A stretch of 64,000 bases of DNA from Casuarius casuarius (lineage: Eukaryota; Chordata; Aves; Casuariiformes; Casuariidae): the NCBI GenBank assembly GCA_003342895.1, contig PTFA01000087.1, positions 84,447 to 148,446 of the forward strand, written 5' to 3'. The notes under the pieces were generated by a model, which made no database searches, was not told the origin of the DNA, and saw only the letters and a list, made by a program, of their open reading frames with translations. Positions 50,454-63,976 of the stretch are shown here, piece by piece (the first letter of the stretch is position 1; each line of letters starts with the position of its first letter). Both the position numbers and the translations under genes were made by a program.

Positions 50454-50540
50454 AAAAAAAAAAAAACCAAAAAAACCCAACCCCCCCCCCAAAAAACAAA
50501 AAACAAACAAAAAAACCCAAAAAACAAACAAAAAAAACCC
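50454..50540 (+). repeat. A/C-rich low-complexity tract
   Basis: About 87 bp composed only of A and C on the plus strand. It includes a C10 run (50481-50490) and irregular AAAC and AAACCC units. Confidence 0.95.
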
Positions 50541-52804
50541 ACTGAGCCAGACTCCTGACTTTCCTTTTTAAGGAAAACTCAGAGCAACTTAAGTCATCAA
50601 CTTCGGCTTCTGTCAGTCTATGACATGCTGCATCATTAAAATAAAGGCATTCTGAAGCAGCAATTTTTTGGCATCATTAAAAAAGGATATTGGGGGATGG
50701 GACAAGACAGCACTTACATCAACATCATTGTAACCGAACAAAACATGAGGCAAATAAACCATTTGGCTGCAACTACAAAAAGCAATTTTGCCACAGAATT
50801 CCATTCGGATTTTCTGCTTTCTTGGACAAGAGTGGCATGAAAACCTGCTACTGCCATATAAAAACACAAAAGAGCATCTGTCAAAACACTGCTGTCTGAT
50901 CTTAAACTGGCAGGGTTGAAGAGAAAAACTCTGCTTTTAACTTAAAAAAAAGAAGGAAACAAATCACTGGTTTCATCAATTCTTAATGAATTTCAATTTC
51001 AAAATCAACAGTAAATGTTAATGCTACTAGCTTAGCAATGCCTGTGTGTAAATGTAACGGAGAAGACTGACTTGATGGTCTGATGGTAGTGTGACTTCTT
51101 TGCACCAGCATTAGCATTTTGCAGTGGTCTTGTGAATACCCTTCCTTTACATGTTTCAGCTAAAAGAGACACCTGTCACATACAATTACACTACCAAGCA
51201 GAGGACAGGAGCAAAAGGTTTGGGAGACGGTAAATGTGATTACATTCAAACTAACTGACTAATCTTACATATAAAGTACTTTTATTGGGCATATTAAACA
51301 TATATGAAAAATATTAACATACATAACAGGACTATTAAGTGACTGTTTTGGCCAATTTTATTCAAGTAAAAATTTACATTTTAAAATTTAGAAATACTGC
51401 AACATATGCAATCATTTCCAGCAGATTCCAGCCTTGTGACTGCATAATACAAACCCAATGTTTTGTAGACTATACCTGGTTTTAAACTTGAGCACATTCG
51501 ATAAGTTACTGAGAACAATGCATATAAGTTGTTAGCACCCCAAAAATATATATTGCATGGACTGTTTTCCTATTTTGCATGAATAGTGCACACCCGCATT
51601 CAGCTCCTACTAATTTTAAGGAAATAAAATATATACCCAAAAAGCCATTTCATACTATTTTGTAATTTTTTTGCCTAAGAAATGTTATAAATACTGAAAT
51701 ATGGACTGAAAGATTCCAGGATATTGGAGATGAGGAACTCTATTCTTCACAGCTCAGTTAGCTCAGAAAGGTCAATTAGACACTTGATAGCAGGAAAGGC
51801 ATCCCCTAACTAGAATGATGATTTGATAAGAGATTACAGTAGGTTTGTATGGAAATGGAAGGCAAAATCCCCAGAGGACATGTTGGCAATTTTGGTATAT
51901 GGGGTCCAAAATGACTAAAGCTCTTCTTTGCTAAGAAAGAAAGGTGACAGCCTTTTTCCTCTTGTGACATACTTTGGATTGCTGGGTTTTCAGTTTTGTT
52001 AACTATCAGTTTTTACTACACTTATATACTGTTTGTGATTACTCGTCACCTCAGATACATGGTATTTTCCTCTACTCCCTGATTATATACCAATTTTCAA
52101 TTAAAAGGTAAAGCAATTTAACAAACAAGTAAAGATTTCATAAACTCTTCAGGCAAAAACTTCTGCCCAAAAACACATACCAAGCCAAACACTAGCAAAA
52201 CTATTCCTGCATTCTATCAGTGTTTTCGTAACCAAACCACTGACTTTATAGATATCTTCAGAAAATTAATATAAAGGGTCATGAACATCAAGGCAAATTC
52301 TCAGCTTTTACTTAGCAAACGTTTGCTGATTCTTCATGTCATATTCACCAAGTTCTAATTAGAAATGTCTGTGATGAAGGCCACACTCAAATCCCTGCTG
52401 ACTGAGCCTTCTCTATAGGGGAATGTATATAATATTTTATTATGTATAATCTATGTATATGGTGATACATGTCTGTTTATAACAAGCAATATAAAAGGGA
52501 TTAAGTAGGATTTGTGATAAGGATTTGTGCGTGATTTGTTTCAGTTTAGCACTTTTTAGAGGCTATGACATCATAGTTAATTCCAAACCTCTTGATATAG
52601 TTAACCTGATTTATAAGAGTATCATATTCCCACTTGGGTACAAGAGAAACAGAATGCTAAATATCACAGCTGACACCCTTCCCAAAGGCACCATCAAATA
52701 TTTCACTGAAGACTGTACGCTGTAATACCCCCAAATCCCAGCCATTAAAAAACCTTCACACATGAAGGTATCCACTTACTGTTTCAACAAAATGTTTCTA
52801 ATAT

Positions 52805-52820
52805 GAGAGCTGCAGCTCTC
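52805..52820. other. Perfect 16-bp palindrome
   Basis: gagagctgcagctctc is identical to its reverse complement. It contains a PstI-type CTGCAG centre. Confidence 0.95.
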
Positions 52821-55800
52821 CCATACAAACAATGATTAAGATCCCTTGTTTCACTTTGTCAGTATCTATGTACATAAGAGGGTCTGAATTTATCAATCTG
52901 TTTCTACAGTGTGAAAAATCAGTACGGACACTGTCAAATAACAGCTGAACTAATTCCACCATCACATCTATGGGCAGCTAGTTCAACAAATTAATTTTCC
53001 CTTTCACTTCTAAAAGGATGACTTTTTCCTTAGATGATCAAGAGTTCAGCTGAAATAATTTAAAGGAAAAGTACTCCAGTGGGGCCAAGAGCCATTGTGT
53101 TTTCCTATTTACTTCAAGCAACCCTTTCTTAATAAGCTGAATTTATGTATTAATGACTTGCTGACTCACATATTGCAGCCCTTGCTCCCCAGTAAGAGCT
53201 TCACAATTACCTCTCACGGTTTTATTTTAAGCATTTACTTTACCAGCAACTCAGATTCAAAAATGAAATAACCTGGGAGAGGAAAAGAAGTAGACCCAAG
53301 TTCATGAGATAAAAAATAAGGCTGCACAGAGCAGTCACTGACAGACCCTCAGTATTCTCTTCCTCTGTTAAGAAAAAGAAGTGTGCTGATAACTTTTCCT
53401 AAACTTCAAAACAGGCAGAGTAGCAAGGTGCCTTGCCATGGACCCAGAAGCAGGAATTCAGCCTTGCTCTGCATTCACACCAAAGGCTGCCTCCAGGCAA
53501 ACTAGCTGCCAATGGCTATCTGGTCCTTCTGGCTGCGCAGTCAAAACTACCCCATCAGGCTAACATTCTTGAACACGTTTGGTCACAGATATTGGCATTA
53601 ATCTGATCGGCCACCTAGCCTACAGCCAGTCTTGAGCCTTTCTGACTTTGATTTCCAAATCTTGGTATGTCACAGTAGAAATTGCTCACCTGTTTCTTCA
53701 CTCCTTTTTATTCTAAGGAGAATATGTTAAGTTATTTTGCAGCAAAATGTAAAACTTTAGTATGTATTACTCAGCATTCTTCAAAATCCTATAGTTAGCT
53801 CTAAGCATAATCATATGATCTTAGTAGCTGAATTTCAGAACCAGAGAAGGTGAAAAAGACCTATCCAATATGTAACAGTAACATCTGTACCTACCAAAGA
53901 GGAGAAACTGCAGCAGTCTAGCAGAAAAAAAATGGTTGCACAGAGCTTGTAGAAATTCAAAAAAAAAAAAAAGCACACCGTAAATAAGTTCCATGAATTC
54001 AGGCCTCTTGGTTACATTTTATAGATTGCTTTCTGTATACTTCTGAATAAAGGAATAAACGCTGCTATGTTTTGAAGAATCTGTTTTTCTAATCACTCTT
54101 AATAATAAGCTTAATAAAGCAATAAATTGCTTTTGAAGGCTGATACAAGAAATAGGTTTAAAGGAGTGACAGAAAAATGAAATGATTGCTGATCGATAAC
54201 AAAACCTAATGACAAGCAAGAAAGCAGGACAAGACGTTTGCTGTATTGGTTCATTTGCAAGCAACAAAGGTAACAACTGAAAGACAGCTATAGTCATAAA
54301 AGCTAAACAGAAGTACTCTCAACTACTGCACAGTAATAAAACCGCACTTGAACTACACTTGTAGCAATACCTCTTTTCCTTTGTGTGCTATACTAAAATC
54401 ATGGCCTCATCATAACCTTACGATATCTGTTTATCCTGGACCTTTGATAGCAGTATGAAGTTAACTACTTTCTTATAACAACAGGACTATCCCACAGATA
54501 ACCTGAATATATGTTCAAGTTTCCACACTGAGGAAAGCTCCACAAGACTCTCTTTCACAGGCTTGAAAGGAATCTAATCTAGAAAAAATTCTTGGTCTAT
54601 AACCTCTGAAAATACCCTACCCCTTAATCCTATTTTAGATTTCACTGGAAGGGCTCCTTGCTTACAATATCCATCCACTGACCTCAGAGCATCCATCCAT
54701 TAGTTCACACGTCTCATTTGGCTATCAAAAGCTTTAAAGAAAATACCACAAATAAAGAAATGGTAGTTTTAGAACTGTTTTAAATACTAACAGGGATTAA
54801 GACCAAATGATCATTGTAATCACCTCGTATGAAATCTTTCTACCGATTTATGCACTCAAAATGTTTCAAGTCTAGAATTGGTTCAACTAAGGCCTCTCTT
54901 TCAGATAGACATTCTTGACTAAGGACTGAGACTCCATCAAACCTGGGGCCATTATTATTAAAAATGCATCAACTGTTATCAAAAATACATCTTATTTCTA
55001 GTTTGAGTACTCAAAAACATTTCTTGACATACCTCTGAATATTTTTTCTGTACACTTCTAGAAAAGAAAAAAAGAATAAAAATCCCATTTGGTTATCTAA
55101 TTTATGATATCAGAATTGAATCTAAAGAAGATCAGCCATTATTAACAAACTGTGTTAATTACCTTATTAATGACAACAATCCTGTGAAACATGGAAGGCT
55201 CAAGACTTCAGCAAATGCCCACAGTGGAAACCAACTCATACATAATGCATTTGGAACAGGAGCCTAAACTTAAATTTCTCCAGAGCGATTGGTGCAGTTT
55301 TCCGTTACTTCCACAAACTGTTTTCTCTATTAGTTCACTTTATCCTGTATTTTCAAGTCTTTCTCCACAGAAGCTTCTACCATTTACTGAAGCCTCAAAA
55401 TAAGTATATTAACAAACAAACAACTTTCCTTCTCTCAATTCCCGCCTCAAGAAGAATAGCTATCATTGTTATTGTGATTAGACAGCAGATTAACCATTCC
55501 AGTGAACACTGTAACTGGAATTGTTTCAGTAAGTGTGCAGCAGAAGGAAAACTATCTGATAATTTTTAAATAATAAAATGTAAGACATTATCAAAAGGTA
55601 CTTTTAGTTCGTTCAGAATCAGTAGTGGGCAAGTCCAGCACAGAATGAAAATCAAATACACAGCTAGTGAAATACGTAGTGTCCCTACTTATACCTAAAA
55701 GACAGAAAGAATATGCTTGGTAAATTCACCACATAACCTCTCCATGTACCAATAGTGTTTCAAAGCTACTATAGTCCTTCTACACCCAACAGAAGAAACC

Positions 55801-55840
55801 AGAAACAGCTGAGTATTCAGAGAGATTTGTGACTGTGAGA

Positions 55841-55854
55841 ATTGGAATTCCAAT
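55841..55854. other. Perfect 14-bp palindrome
   Basis: attggaattccaat is identical to its reverse complement. It contains two inverted ATTGG/CCAAT boxes, the core recognised by NF-Y. No promoter context is visible. Confidence 0.95.
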
Positions 55855-58328
55855 CACTCGCTCTGTTAGATGTAAGCAAAGCCCTACGATCTTATGCATT
55901 ACTTGTTTCTTAGATTGCATCAAACATTTATATTGTCAAAGATGTAGATGATTTTAAGTGCAGATTTTATCTTTTCAGAAATGTGTCAGAATCAGCAGTA
56001 CAAATGAGCAGGGTGTTTGGCTGCTGCTGGACTGTTTTTGTTTAGCAATTACACCTCTTTAATCGAAAGCAGGGCGTTTGTACTGGTGACACCAATAATG
56101 AAATATGATCTTTCTGTTGAAAGGTCTAGGACATAGTTGAGGCCATAAATTATTAGTCTTTTCTGAATGCCAAAATCAAGAGCAGGCTTTCCTTTCCTTC
56201 AGTTTGCCGTCAAACATCCATCCACAATAGGGCCAAGGCACGCAGTTCTTCCAACAGATACTTCTAAAATATCTTTTTCCACAGAATCTGCTACAAAGAT
56301 TTAGGGCAGTACTGGAGCTTGTATCATTTACTCTTTTCCCCTGTTAGTTCACTGATTTTTTTTTCCTCCTTCCAGCCTCAATGCCCCACAACAGCACTGC
56401 AATTACACTGCCTCTCACTCTGTAAAACAAGATTTAATCACCTCAATGGGACATGCTAGCCGGACAATGTAAATCACTTTGGGGAAGCAGTGTACTGCCT
56501 CTAAGGAGATGGCCGATGAGGCTCAAATACGATGCACCTTTTGACTCGCCAGATTTACCTTGTCCTTTAAGGGACAATCCATACTCCTTAGAAGGAGAGA
56601 GCAACTCAGTTCAACTGTTTCAACTCCAAAGTGGCTACGATGTATCGTCACTTTAACATTTTGGATTAAAATACGTAATTTTGGGGAGAGAAGAGAAAAA
56701 TGTATAGCAGGGATTAGAATGGAATTAATTCTGTAACTACAAACACAGTCAGGGCAAGCACAGCCAGTGAGGTGTCATTAAAACCTCCTTTTTTGGTTGC
56801 TATTGATTGCTAGGTTTTCTAATAAAAAGGATTAAATGTGATCTGGAATGGAACTTAGCTCAGGACTATTTCAGGTAAGAGCATTTCATTTTTGAAAGAT
56901 ATATTCATAAAATTTAGTTTAACTATTTGTACGCTACAGATCTATAGAGAAACATGAACTGCATGAAAAACAATCTCTATCAGCACCTGAGCTAAAGACA
57001 CCCAATTTCTCCCTGTGTCTGCATGTGGACTGATGCATAGTAAGGCTGCAGCATGAACACGACCTTTTTCAGACACCAGAAAATTGTGTCAGTACATCAA
57101 TGAGAAAGACTTTTTGGTGTCTAATAAGGATTGAGTTCATCCACGATGAAGATAACAATGAAGCTCCCTCCTTTATCCAGATACTTATTTTTACCAGACT
57201 TCTACTAAAAGCTCACCCAACTTAAGTGTGTGGATAGTCCTCTAACGATTTCAGTAAATTGGCGATGGCCAATGCTTCTCTTTGCCTCACTACAGTATTC
57301 CCCAAATCCTTCTGATAATCTCTATGCTCTCCGCTACCACAAATTATTTTTATCTTGCCTACTTGCTGGGTAAGAGACAGCTTATGTTGTAGCTGTACCA
57401 TTGTACTGATGGGCTGGTAAGAGCACGTGCAGGCTGGCTGACAGTTATACGTATTCTGAATGACAGACCAGACTGTTTTGCCTCTCAGATGCTCCAAGGC
57501 CTTAGGCTGTATATTGTGCAGGCCTGGTGAAAAAATGCAGTATCAAGACAGTCATTTCTCTGTCAAATCTAGTTAAAACTCAGTAATCAGTTCAGAGGTT
57601 ATTAATAGGGACATGCAAGACAGAGACATCACACAGCTGGGTAATTCTCATCTCCTTGGAAAATCAGGTTAAAGTAGAAGTTTGGGGCAGTATTTGTGTT
57701 CAAGATGCTTTTCTTTGAAATTACAAAACTAAGTCACAAGTCTAATACAACAGCACTGAACTTTGTAGTTTGAAAGCACAAGTTCTAAAATGAGAGAGAA
57801 CTATCACAAAATTTCTACGGTGCGTGAAAGACAAGAAGTGTTCATGGAGTTGGTCAAGAATCATTGTTTGGCTCTAAAGATTAAACACAAATCAGAAAAC
57901 TGAATGGCTGAAGTGAACATGCCAGGTGAAAATGTTGTTATAACAACCTTCAATCTGGAAAATCATAAATTTTCTGTGAAATCATAAATATTAACCTGCA
58001 TGAATGAAATCTGGAACTACACATTTAATGTTCTGAGTTACTAGTGCCATTTTCTTTGTTTCCTGTTGTGCTCCTTGGTCTACTCACAGTACCAGGTAGG
58101 GTCTGATCCAGTAAATGCTTCCAGATGTAAAGCTCAGATTTAATACTCCACCTAGAAGTAAATCTTATTCCCACTAGTCACTGTTTGTGTAACCCTTCTG
58201 AGTTCAGCCTTAAAAAAAATGGGAGGGGAAAGCAAAAAACTGTAAAAAGCAAAGTCTACTTCCATTAGAGAGTTATTAACTTCCTTCTGTCCTGTCAGAG
58301 ATAAATGCAGATCATCAATTTTAGGAAG

Positions 58329-58382
58329 ATAAAATTCCCATTGACTAAAGATTCCCATGAGACTAGGGATTTCACCCCATTT
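58329..58382 (+). repeat. Fossil sauropsid repeat fragment (candidate)
   Basis: The order 'aaaattcccattgacta', 'attcccatgagactaggg', 'atttcaccccat' follows an old motif I associate with archosaur and turtle DNA (aaactcccattgacttcaatgggagcaggatttcacccca). It lies inside a 109-codon minus frame (58152-58481), which is therefore better explained as a chance frame through a repeat than as a gene. Confidence 0.45.
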
Positions 58383-58389
58383 ATTGATG

Positions 58390-60350
58390 AGCTGACTCAG
58401 GACCAACCTGAGAAGGGGTCTGTGGGGTACAGAGTCACAAGTTCCTAAGTCTTCCCACTGCTCCACAGAAGTGGTGCTCACAGACAGGTCTCATCTATGC
58501 CACTGTACATTACCTACTGTCCCACAGTAAATACACTAAATATCCATAAGACATATTACAGGGACAAAAGAAAGCTTCTACCCAGTTGTCCATGCAACAG
58601 AAAAGCAGGAGCACATGGGTTATCTGCAACACACTTACATCAGCCCATAAGTGGGGCCAGCCTCAAACTGAGTTCAATACAGCAGATTGCTTTTAATACC
58701 ATCTGGCAATCTTTTGGGCACCAATATTACTTCTGTTGTTTCCCATCACTTCTAAACCTTTCTTGAAACTCAGACCAAAAACTCAGAGAGAGAACAGACA
58801 TGGTAGTGTTAAACGCTACTTTCAGAAGACTACTGTGATCACTTTATGGTGCTGACAGGTTTTGCTGTCTCTCTTTGCACTCAGAGATAAGAAATCAAAT
58901 GAGGCCCTTAAATGTTGGCAAGAGGCATGATGGGATTGTTAGGACTTAACCCTCTGTTAAAAAAAAAAATACAAAATCTCTCTTAGACAATTTACCTTTC
59001 CTAGAAAAGCACAAGTAAACATACACACTGAAAACTGCCTATAAAGAGATGTTTAACGATCTTAACAGATTCTTCTTTAGTGTTCTTTCCTGCTTCCCTT
59101 GCAACAAAATAACTGATTTTTCTGAGCAGTATCTTCTCTCTTTTGAAGAAAAAAAAGTCATTTTTTTCTCCTAAAAATAATTAAGTTGCTTTATTAACAT
59201 AAACTTAAGAAAAAAAAAGTAAAAATAATAGCACATTCCAGACAGTGTTTTAAATAAAATACAAAAGCACCTCTTGGGTGCTGGAAGCATTCATGCTTCA
59301 GCCTTATGCCTTTACAGCGGGCCCGTCATGTGTTAATGATTACATATATTCATTCACTACCAAAAATAGTTTCCTCTAGAATTATGCACAAAGAACATTT
59401 GTCCACAGTGAATTTCAAGCTTGGCTGGTCTGCTTAGGTTACAATTACTCCTAATTTTACAGTGGCAAAAACCCAAAAGTCTACTTTAGTCTGTTAGCAG
59501 TTTATCTCTTATGTCAAAATATTTTATTCATTTGCTCAAAAAAGTTAAGAAAGTAGCAGCACCTAAAAACCAAAATCTTCATCTTACCCATGGAACTGGT
59601 TATCACAATGTACAGATTACTATACTAACAACCAAATCCTAGTTAGCTTATCCAGAAATAAACAACATCTCCTCTCTCTTATTTTTGATCTCCTCAGGAA
59701 ACTTGAGGTAGAATCTCCTTGATCAGTTCCATGTGTATTAAGAAATTAGTATATGCTATCCAGACCGAAACATTTGCAAGCTTAATAGTAATGGTTACAA
59801 AACCATCAGCAAAAGGAAATACGCAACAAAAATCATGTGTAGTTCTAACATGCCTATTGTCTTACAAAATATGAATGCCCTTTTTTTTTTCCTTGGACAT
59901 TTTTCCAAGTTGAGACATACATTACTTAAGGTGTAAAAAACCAACCAACCAACCAAACAAAAAAACACATTTCACACACAGAGATTTTTCCTGTGTTGCT
60001 CTGAAGCCCTCTATTTCTCCCCCACCTTTTTTTGGATGCAATGAAAAATTGCTCCATTCCTGCTTGGAATCCAAAGGAGAACAGGAAGTAACGTCTGAGC
60101 TCCATAGAGATTCATTTTTATTTGCTTACAGGACGTGGCGGATTCAAAAACTGGCTTCATTTTTCAGTATCCTTAAAGGACCTAACTTTTTTTTTTTTTT
60201 TTTTGGCAGGGAGCATGGTTGGAACTTCAAGTTCAGCCAAAATAGACAATAAAACAGTAAGAAGGCACAATGCCAAAAATGCAAAGGCATCAGCGTCCAG
60301 AGCTAATTCCACCCTTTTTTCTCCTCCTCCTGCAATGATTTACACAGCAA
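58390..60350. other. Unique AT-rich noncoding DNA
   Basis: No gene. A (CCAA)n stretch lies at 59939-59957 and T18 at 60187-60204. Confidence 0.55.
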
Positions 60351-60355
60351 AATGT

Positions 60356-60410
60356 AAAAAATAAATAAATAAATAAATAAAAGAAAAAAGAAAGAAAAAA
60401 AGAAAAAAGG
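60356..60410 (+). repeat. (AAAT)n and A/G-rich simple repeat
   Basis: AAAT units (about six) pass into AAAG-type units without any pyrimidine after 60380. This is simple sequence. Confidence 0.95.
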
Positions 60411-60414
60411 AAAC

Positions 60415-63400
60415 TTCTCTTTGTCCTAGAATGAACTCATATTTTAAAACAGCCTAACAACTTCTCAGACCCACTGGAGGCAAGCTGAAGAATGATATTG
60501 CTCATTTGAACTGACAGATTTTTTTTTTAATCCATATGTTTTATTGTTATGTTCTTTTGAATATCATACTTTGTTCTGCTTCTTGGGAAAAACATTGTAT
60601 GAACTAATAACATGTGGAATCTCTCACACAACACAATATGAAATTTGGTTCAAGAGGAGCCTTTTTTCTCCTCCCTCATGATGCACGGTTTTAAACATTA
60701 TTCTTACTGGCAGTAAGCCTGTGCTAGCCTCTAAAGCCAAGAAAGTCCCAATTAATTTAAGACTCTCATTCTGTTGCAGCACAACTGAAAATATTTTTTT
60801 ATTTAGGAGGTTCTAAATTGTGAATAATGCTATGAAAATGATGAGCAACGACCAACAAATAAGTAAAGCTTGTCTGTGAGGATACGTGCAAATGTTTCCT
60901 CATATTTGCAACAGGAAGCCAAGCAGGATGGGTCTGGGGGAAGGTCTGGAAGCTTTATAGCAAAGCGGAGGGAAAGACGAAAATAGATTTTAAAGAGGAT
61001 ATTGTTTTCCTTGCTGCATTAATCCTTCTTTGGAATTAGAAGCAGCTAACTATTTCAGTGTTTCCTATCCATTTTATAAAATTGAACCTATATAATTTGC
61101 AGAAAGTATCCAGAGACCACATGCCACCTTTATTTATTAACAAGAATCAAAGAACTACCTCTGCAGAAGCCTGTGTCCAACTCGGACAGAAACCAAAACA
61201 TGGCAGAATACAGGCTGTTTCATTAATGCAAGAAGTGCAAAGTGCACCTGAAAAATATTAATTAACTTCTGCTTTCCTGAGGAAGAAAATAAAGAATAAC
61301 TATGACACTTGCATTAAAAAGATTAATTAGAATGCTAGTTCAAAAAAACAAAAAAACAAAAAGAAGTAGTAGAATGTCTGGGAGGTTGTGATTTCAAATA
61401 TATTTATAAGGCCTGGCCTTATAAATCTGTGCAACTGTAAGGAAAAAACACTGAAAAGACCATCTAATAATTCATTAAAACACAAAGCTTTCAGAGAAAC
61501 TGCTTGAAACACGTGTGGCAACTGGCATACTAGTTTAAGCTAGTGAAAACACAGATCATCCAGCAGAAGTAGGAAAGAGCCTACTGGAAATAACAAAAAA
61601 ATTTCTGAGACTAGTTTCACAAAACTGCTCTTTGCAGTTGCTGGGTTCAGAAGCAGAATAGTAGCAGGTATGGTAAATTTACATACGGAACAGATGGCAT
61701 CTGCCCAGCCTTGTGCTGGCCATGTAAATAAAATGAGGTAGCACAAAACAAAAACCAAACCACCAAAACAAAAATACCCTCAAAATTCCACACACCACAC
61801 AGAAGAAAGTAATCAGGAAAATAGCCCCAGAAAGATGAAACAGTTGGCAGCTATAGATTATTTAACAATCTCTGTAATTTTAAAAAAGATGAATGATAGA
61901 GTGTCTATTTTAATGCTCAATAAATGAGTATTCTCATGAGATATGCATCTTGCCGGTGTCATCTCAAAAACCAAATTCAGTTAGAAGGGCAAAGAGCATA
62001 TGGCATTCTGGACTAATGTGGACTTTAAAAACACCCACAGAGGAAGCCCATGATATGGCTGGTAAAATGTTTTGCAATAAGATGCCTATTTTTCCAGAGG
62101 AAAAATTAAGCTTTTCCTTTTGGGATAGGCTTGACACAAAGCAGTGCTTCATCTGAATTACCATGTTATCTCATGCAAATTCAATTCTGAGTTCCTCACA
62201 TATCCATTCTCCCCAGTAAGTCCTGCTTCCTGGCTGGAAAGTAACTTCCCTTACTGAATTGTGGCTGAGCTGTAGTAATACACCATGAGAATGCACCAAG
62301 CAGCAGTTATGGACTCTGCTGTGGCCGCTGGAGTTGTACAGTGTTGTTCAATGTGTATTGATACTGTCTTCCGCATGCAAACACGTGCAGGCGCTGCCTG
62401 CTCTCAAGTTGGCTAGATGCAAGTAAAACCTGAATGCAGCTCAGGCTCAGTGCTGTACTACTAAGGATGTCCAGTTTTGAGGTTTGGAGCTGTTCTGCAC
62501 TCAACCGTCTCCAACCATAAGCATACCTCCATTTACAAAAGGCTGCATGTATAAACACTTTAAGGTTTCAAGCACCCTTTTTGTTAAATTTTCAGAATAT
62601 ATCGCAAACTTTACTCAAGATTAAACTCCAATTTACCCCATAGCAAAATACACCATTGCTCAGATCTAATCTGGAAATCCTACCCAAGAAATAATAATAG
62701 TACATCAGAAACAGCCTGAATCCTCAGGATACTATAAACCCAGGACAGTAGTAAGACTGTGGTATATATGCTACTATTGAGTGGAAGAATTCTGCTACAA
62801 TATGCTCTAACAACAAATCTCTATACCTTTAGGATTCGACTATCCACACAAGCCATAAAACTATTTGTAAATGCAAATGACAGCTACATCCAAAAATCCA
62901 GCAGACAGATGCTTAATGCGAGATCTCTATTCATTGTTTGGGTTTTGTGCCTTTTTTTTTTTTTAAAAAGGCTTTTTTTGCTTTGTTTCACTGACTTCTA
63001 ATTTACATACAAACTAAAGTTGGGATGAGATGATACAAGAACACCACTTTTGCAGGAATAAAAGGGAAAAGGTCTTGTGAAAGTTCTAGGAGCACCAAAG
63101 TAGAAAGGCAGCACAATTTCAGAGCTTATAAATTTCCACTCTAACAGAGTGATTTGTTTTCAGTGTAAGCAGAAACTATTTGTGTGCTTATTTACTAGTA
63201 TCACATTCTCTGTCAAAGACCTAACAGAAAAAAGCCTGTCCCTGCATATCCTTTATCAAACTGCATAAGCGAACTGCCCAAATGACAGCAGAATGGTTAA
63301 GTGGCCTAGTGGGCCTATAACCAAGAGAGAGTGCTAGGACAAGAGGAATGGGAACGAAGCCAATTGTCTAGACAGCAGGCAGAAAAACATGCTGGCTAAA

Positions 63401-63970
63401 TTTAATCAGCTGCCTCCTTTCTTTTGTAGAGTGAATGGGTAGATTATAGTCAGGGTGACACATAATTTGTGATTGAAATTGCTTGTTTAATTGTAATTTA
63501 AAAAGAGATGAACTTCATCCCAATTCCATATCCATCACCCTCATACTTGGACAGTCAGATCGAGAGCCATCTTCAAGAATAAGCAGCAGCTGGTGAAAGC
63601 CTCCAACGTCAGCAGCTGTTCTATGCACTCCCTATCTTTGCAGATTCTTCTGCTGATCCCCTCACCCATCCCCTAACAGAGAAAAAGAAGCCATTTTTCA
63701 GGCTACTGCAAGTTTTCTGCTCTCCACAGAGGGTCTTTTAAGATTTAGACTGGCAGTTTCTCTCTTGAGAAGGGGGCAAAGTTGACTAAGGACAAATAAC
63801 ATGATTTATAGCATCTACTGACTAGAATCAGTAGTGCAGACTGCAATGCAGAAAGCCTGGAGGGATAGTGAAGAATAGTTCTCAATAAAGATCTGCTATT
63901 TAAACTCAGCAACTATATCCAAATTTTGCTGCCTTAAAGAAAACATGATGAAATTCTGAATCTTTCTGAG
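60415..63970. other. Unique AT-rich noncoding DNA
   Basis: No gene recognised. Frames up to 83 codons lack family features. The perfect palindrome at 61402-61426 is listed separately. Confidence 0.55.
61402..61426. other. Perfect 12-bp-arm palindrome
   Basis: atttataaggcc (61402-61413) and ggccttataaat (61415-61426) are exact reverse complements around a single T. With almost no loop it is a cruciform candidate. It lies in unique-looking sequence with no recognised transposon ends. Confidence 0.95.
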
Positions 63971-63976
63971 TCTTTC

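Larger units (their letters stand above)
50545..58320. other. Unique AT-rich noncoding DNA
   Basis: Nearly 8 kb with no recognised gene or named transposable element. Two short perfect palindromes (52805-52820 and 55841-55854) and an A14 run (53959-53972) are the only structured sequence I noticed. The 91-codon minus frame at 57222-57497 has no recognisable domain. Confidence 0.5.

Noticed and set aside
58152..58481. 109-codon minus-strand frame as a gene
   Set aside because: The centre of the frame follows an old sauropsid repeat motif, and the peptide has no recognisable domain.
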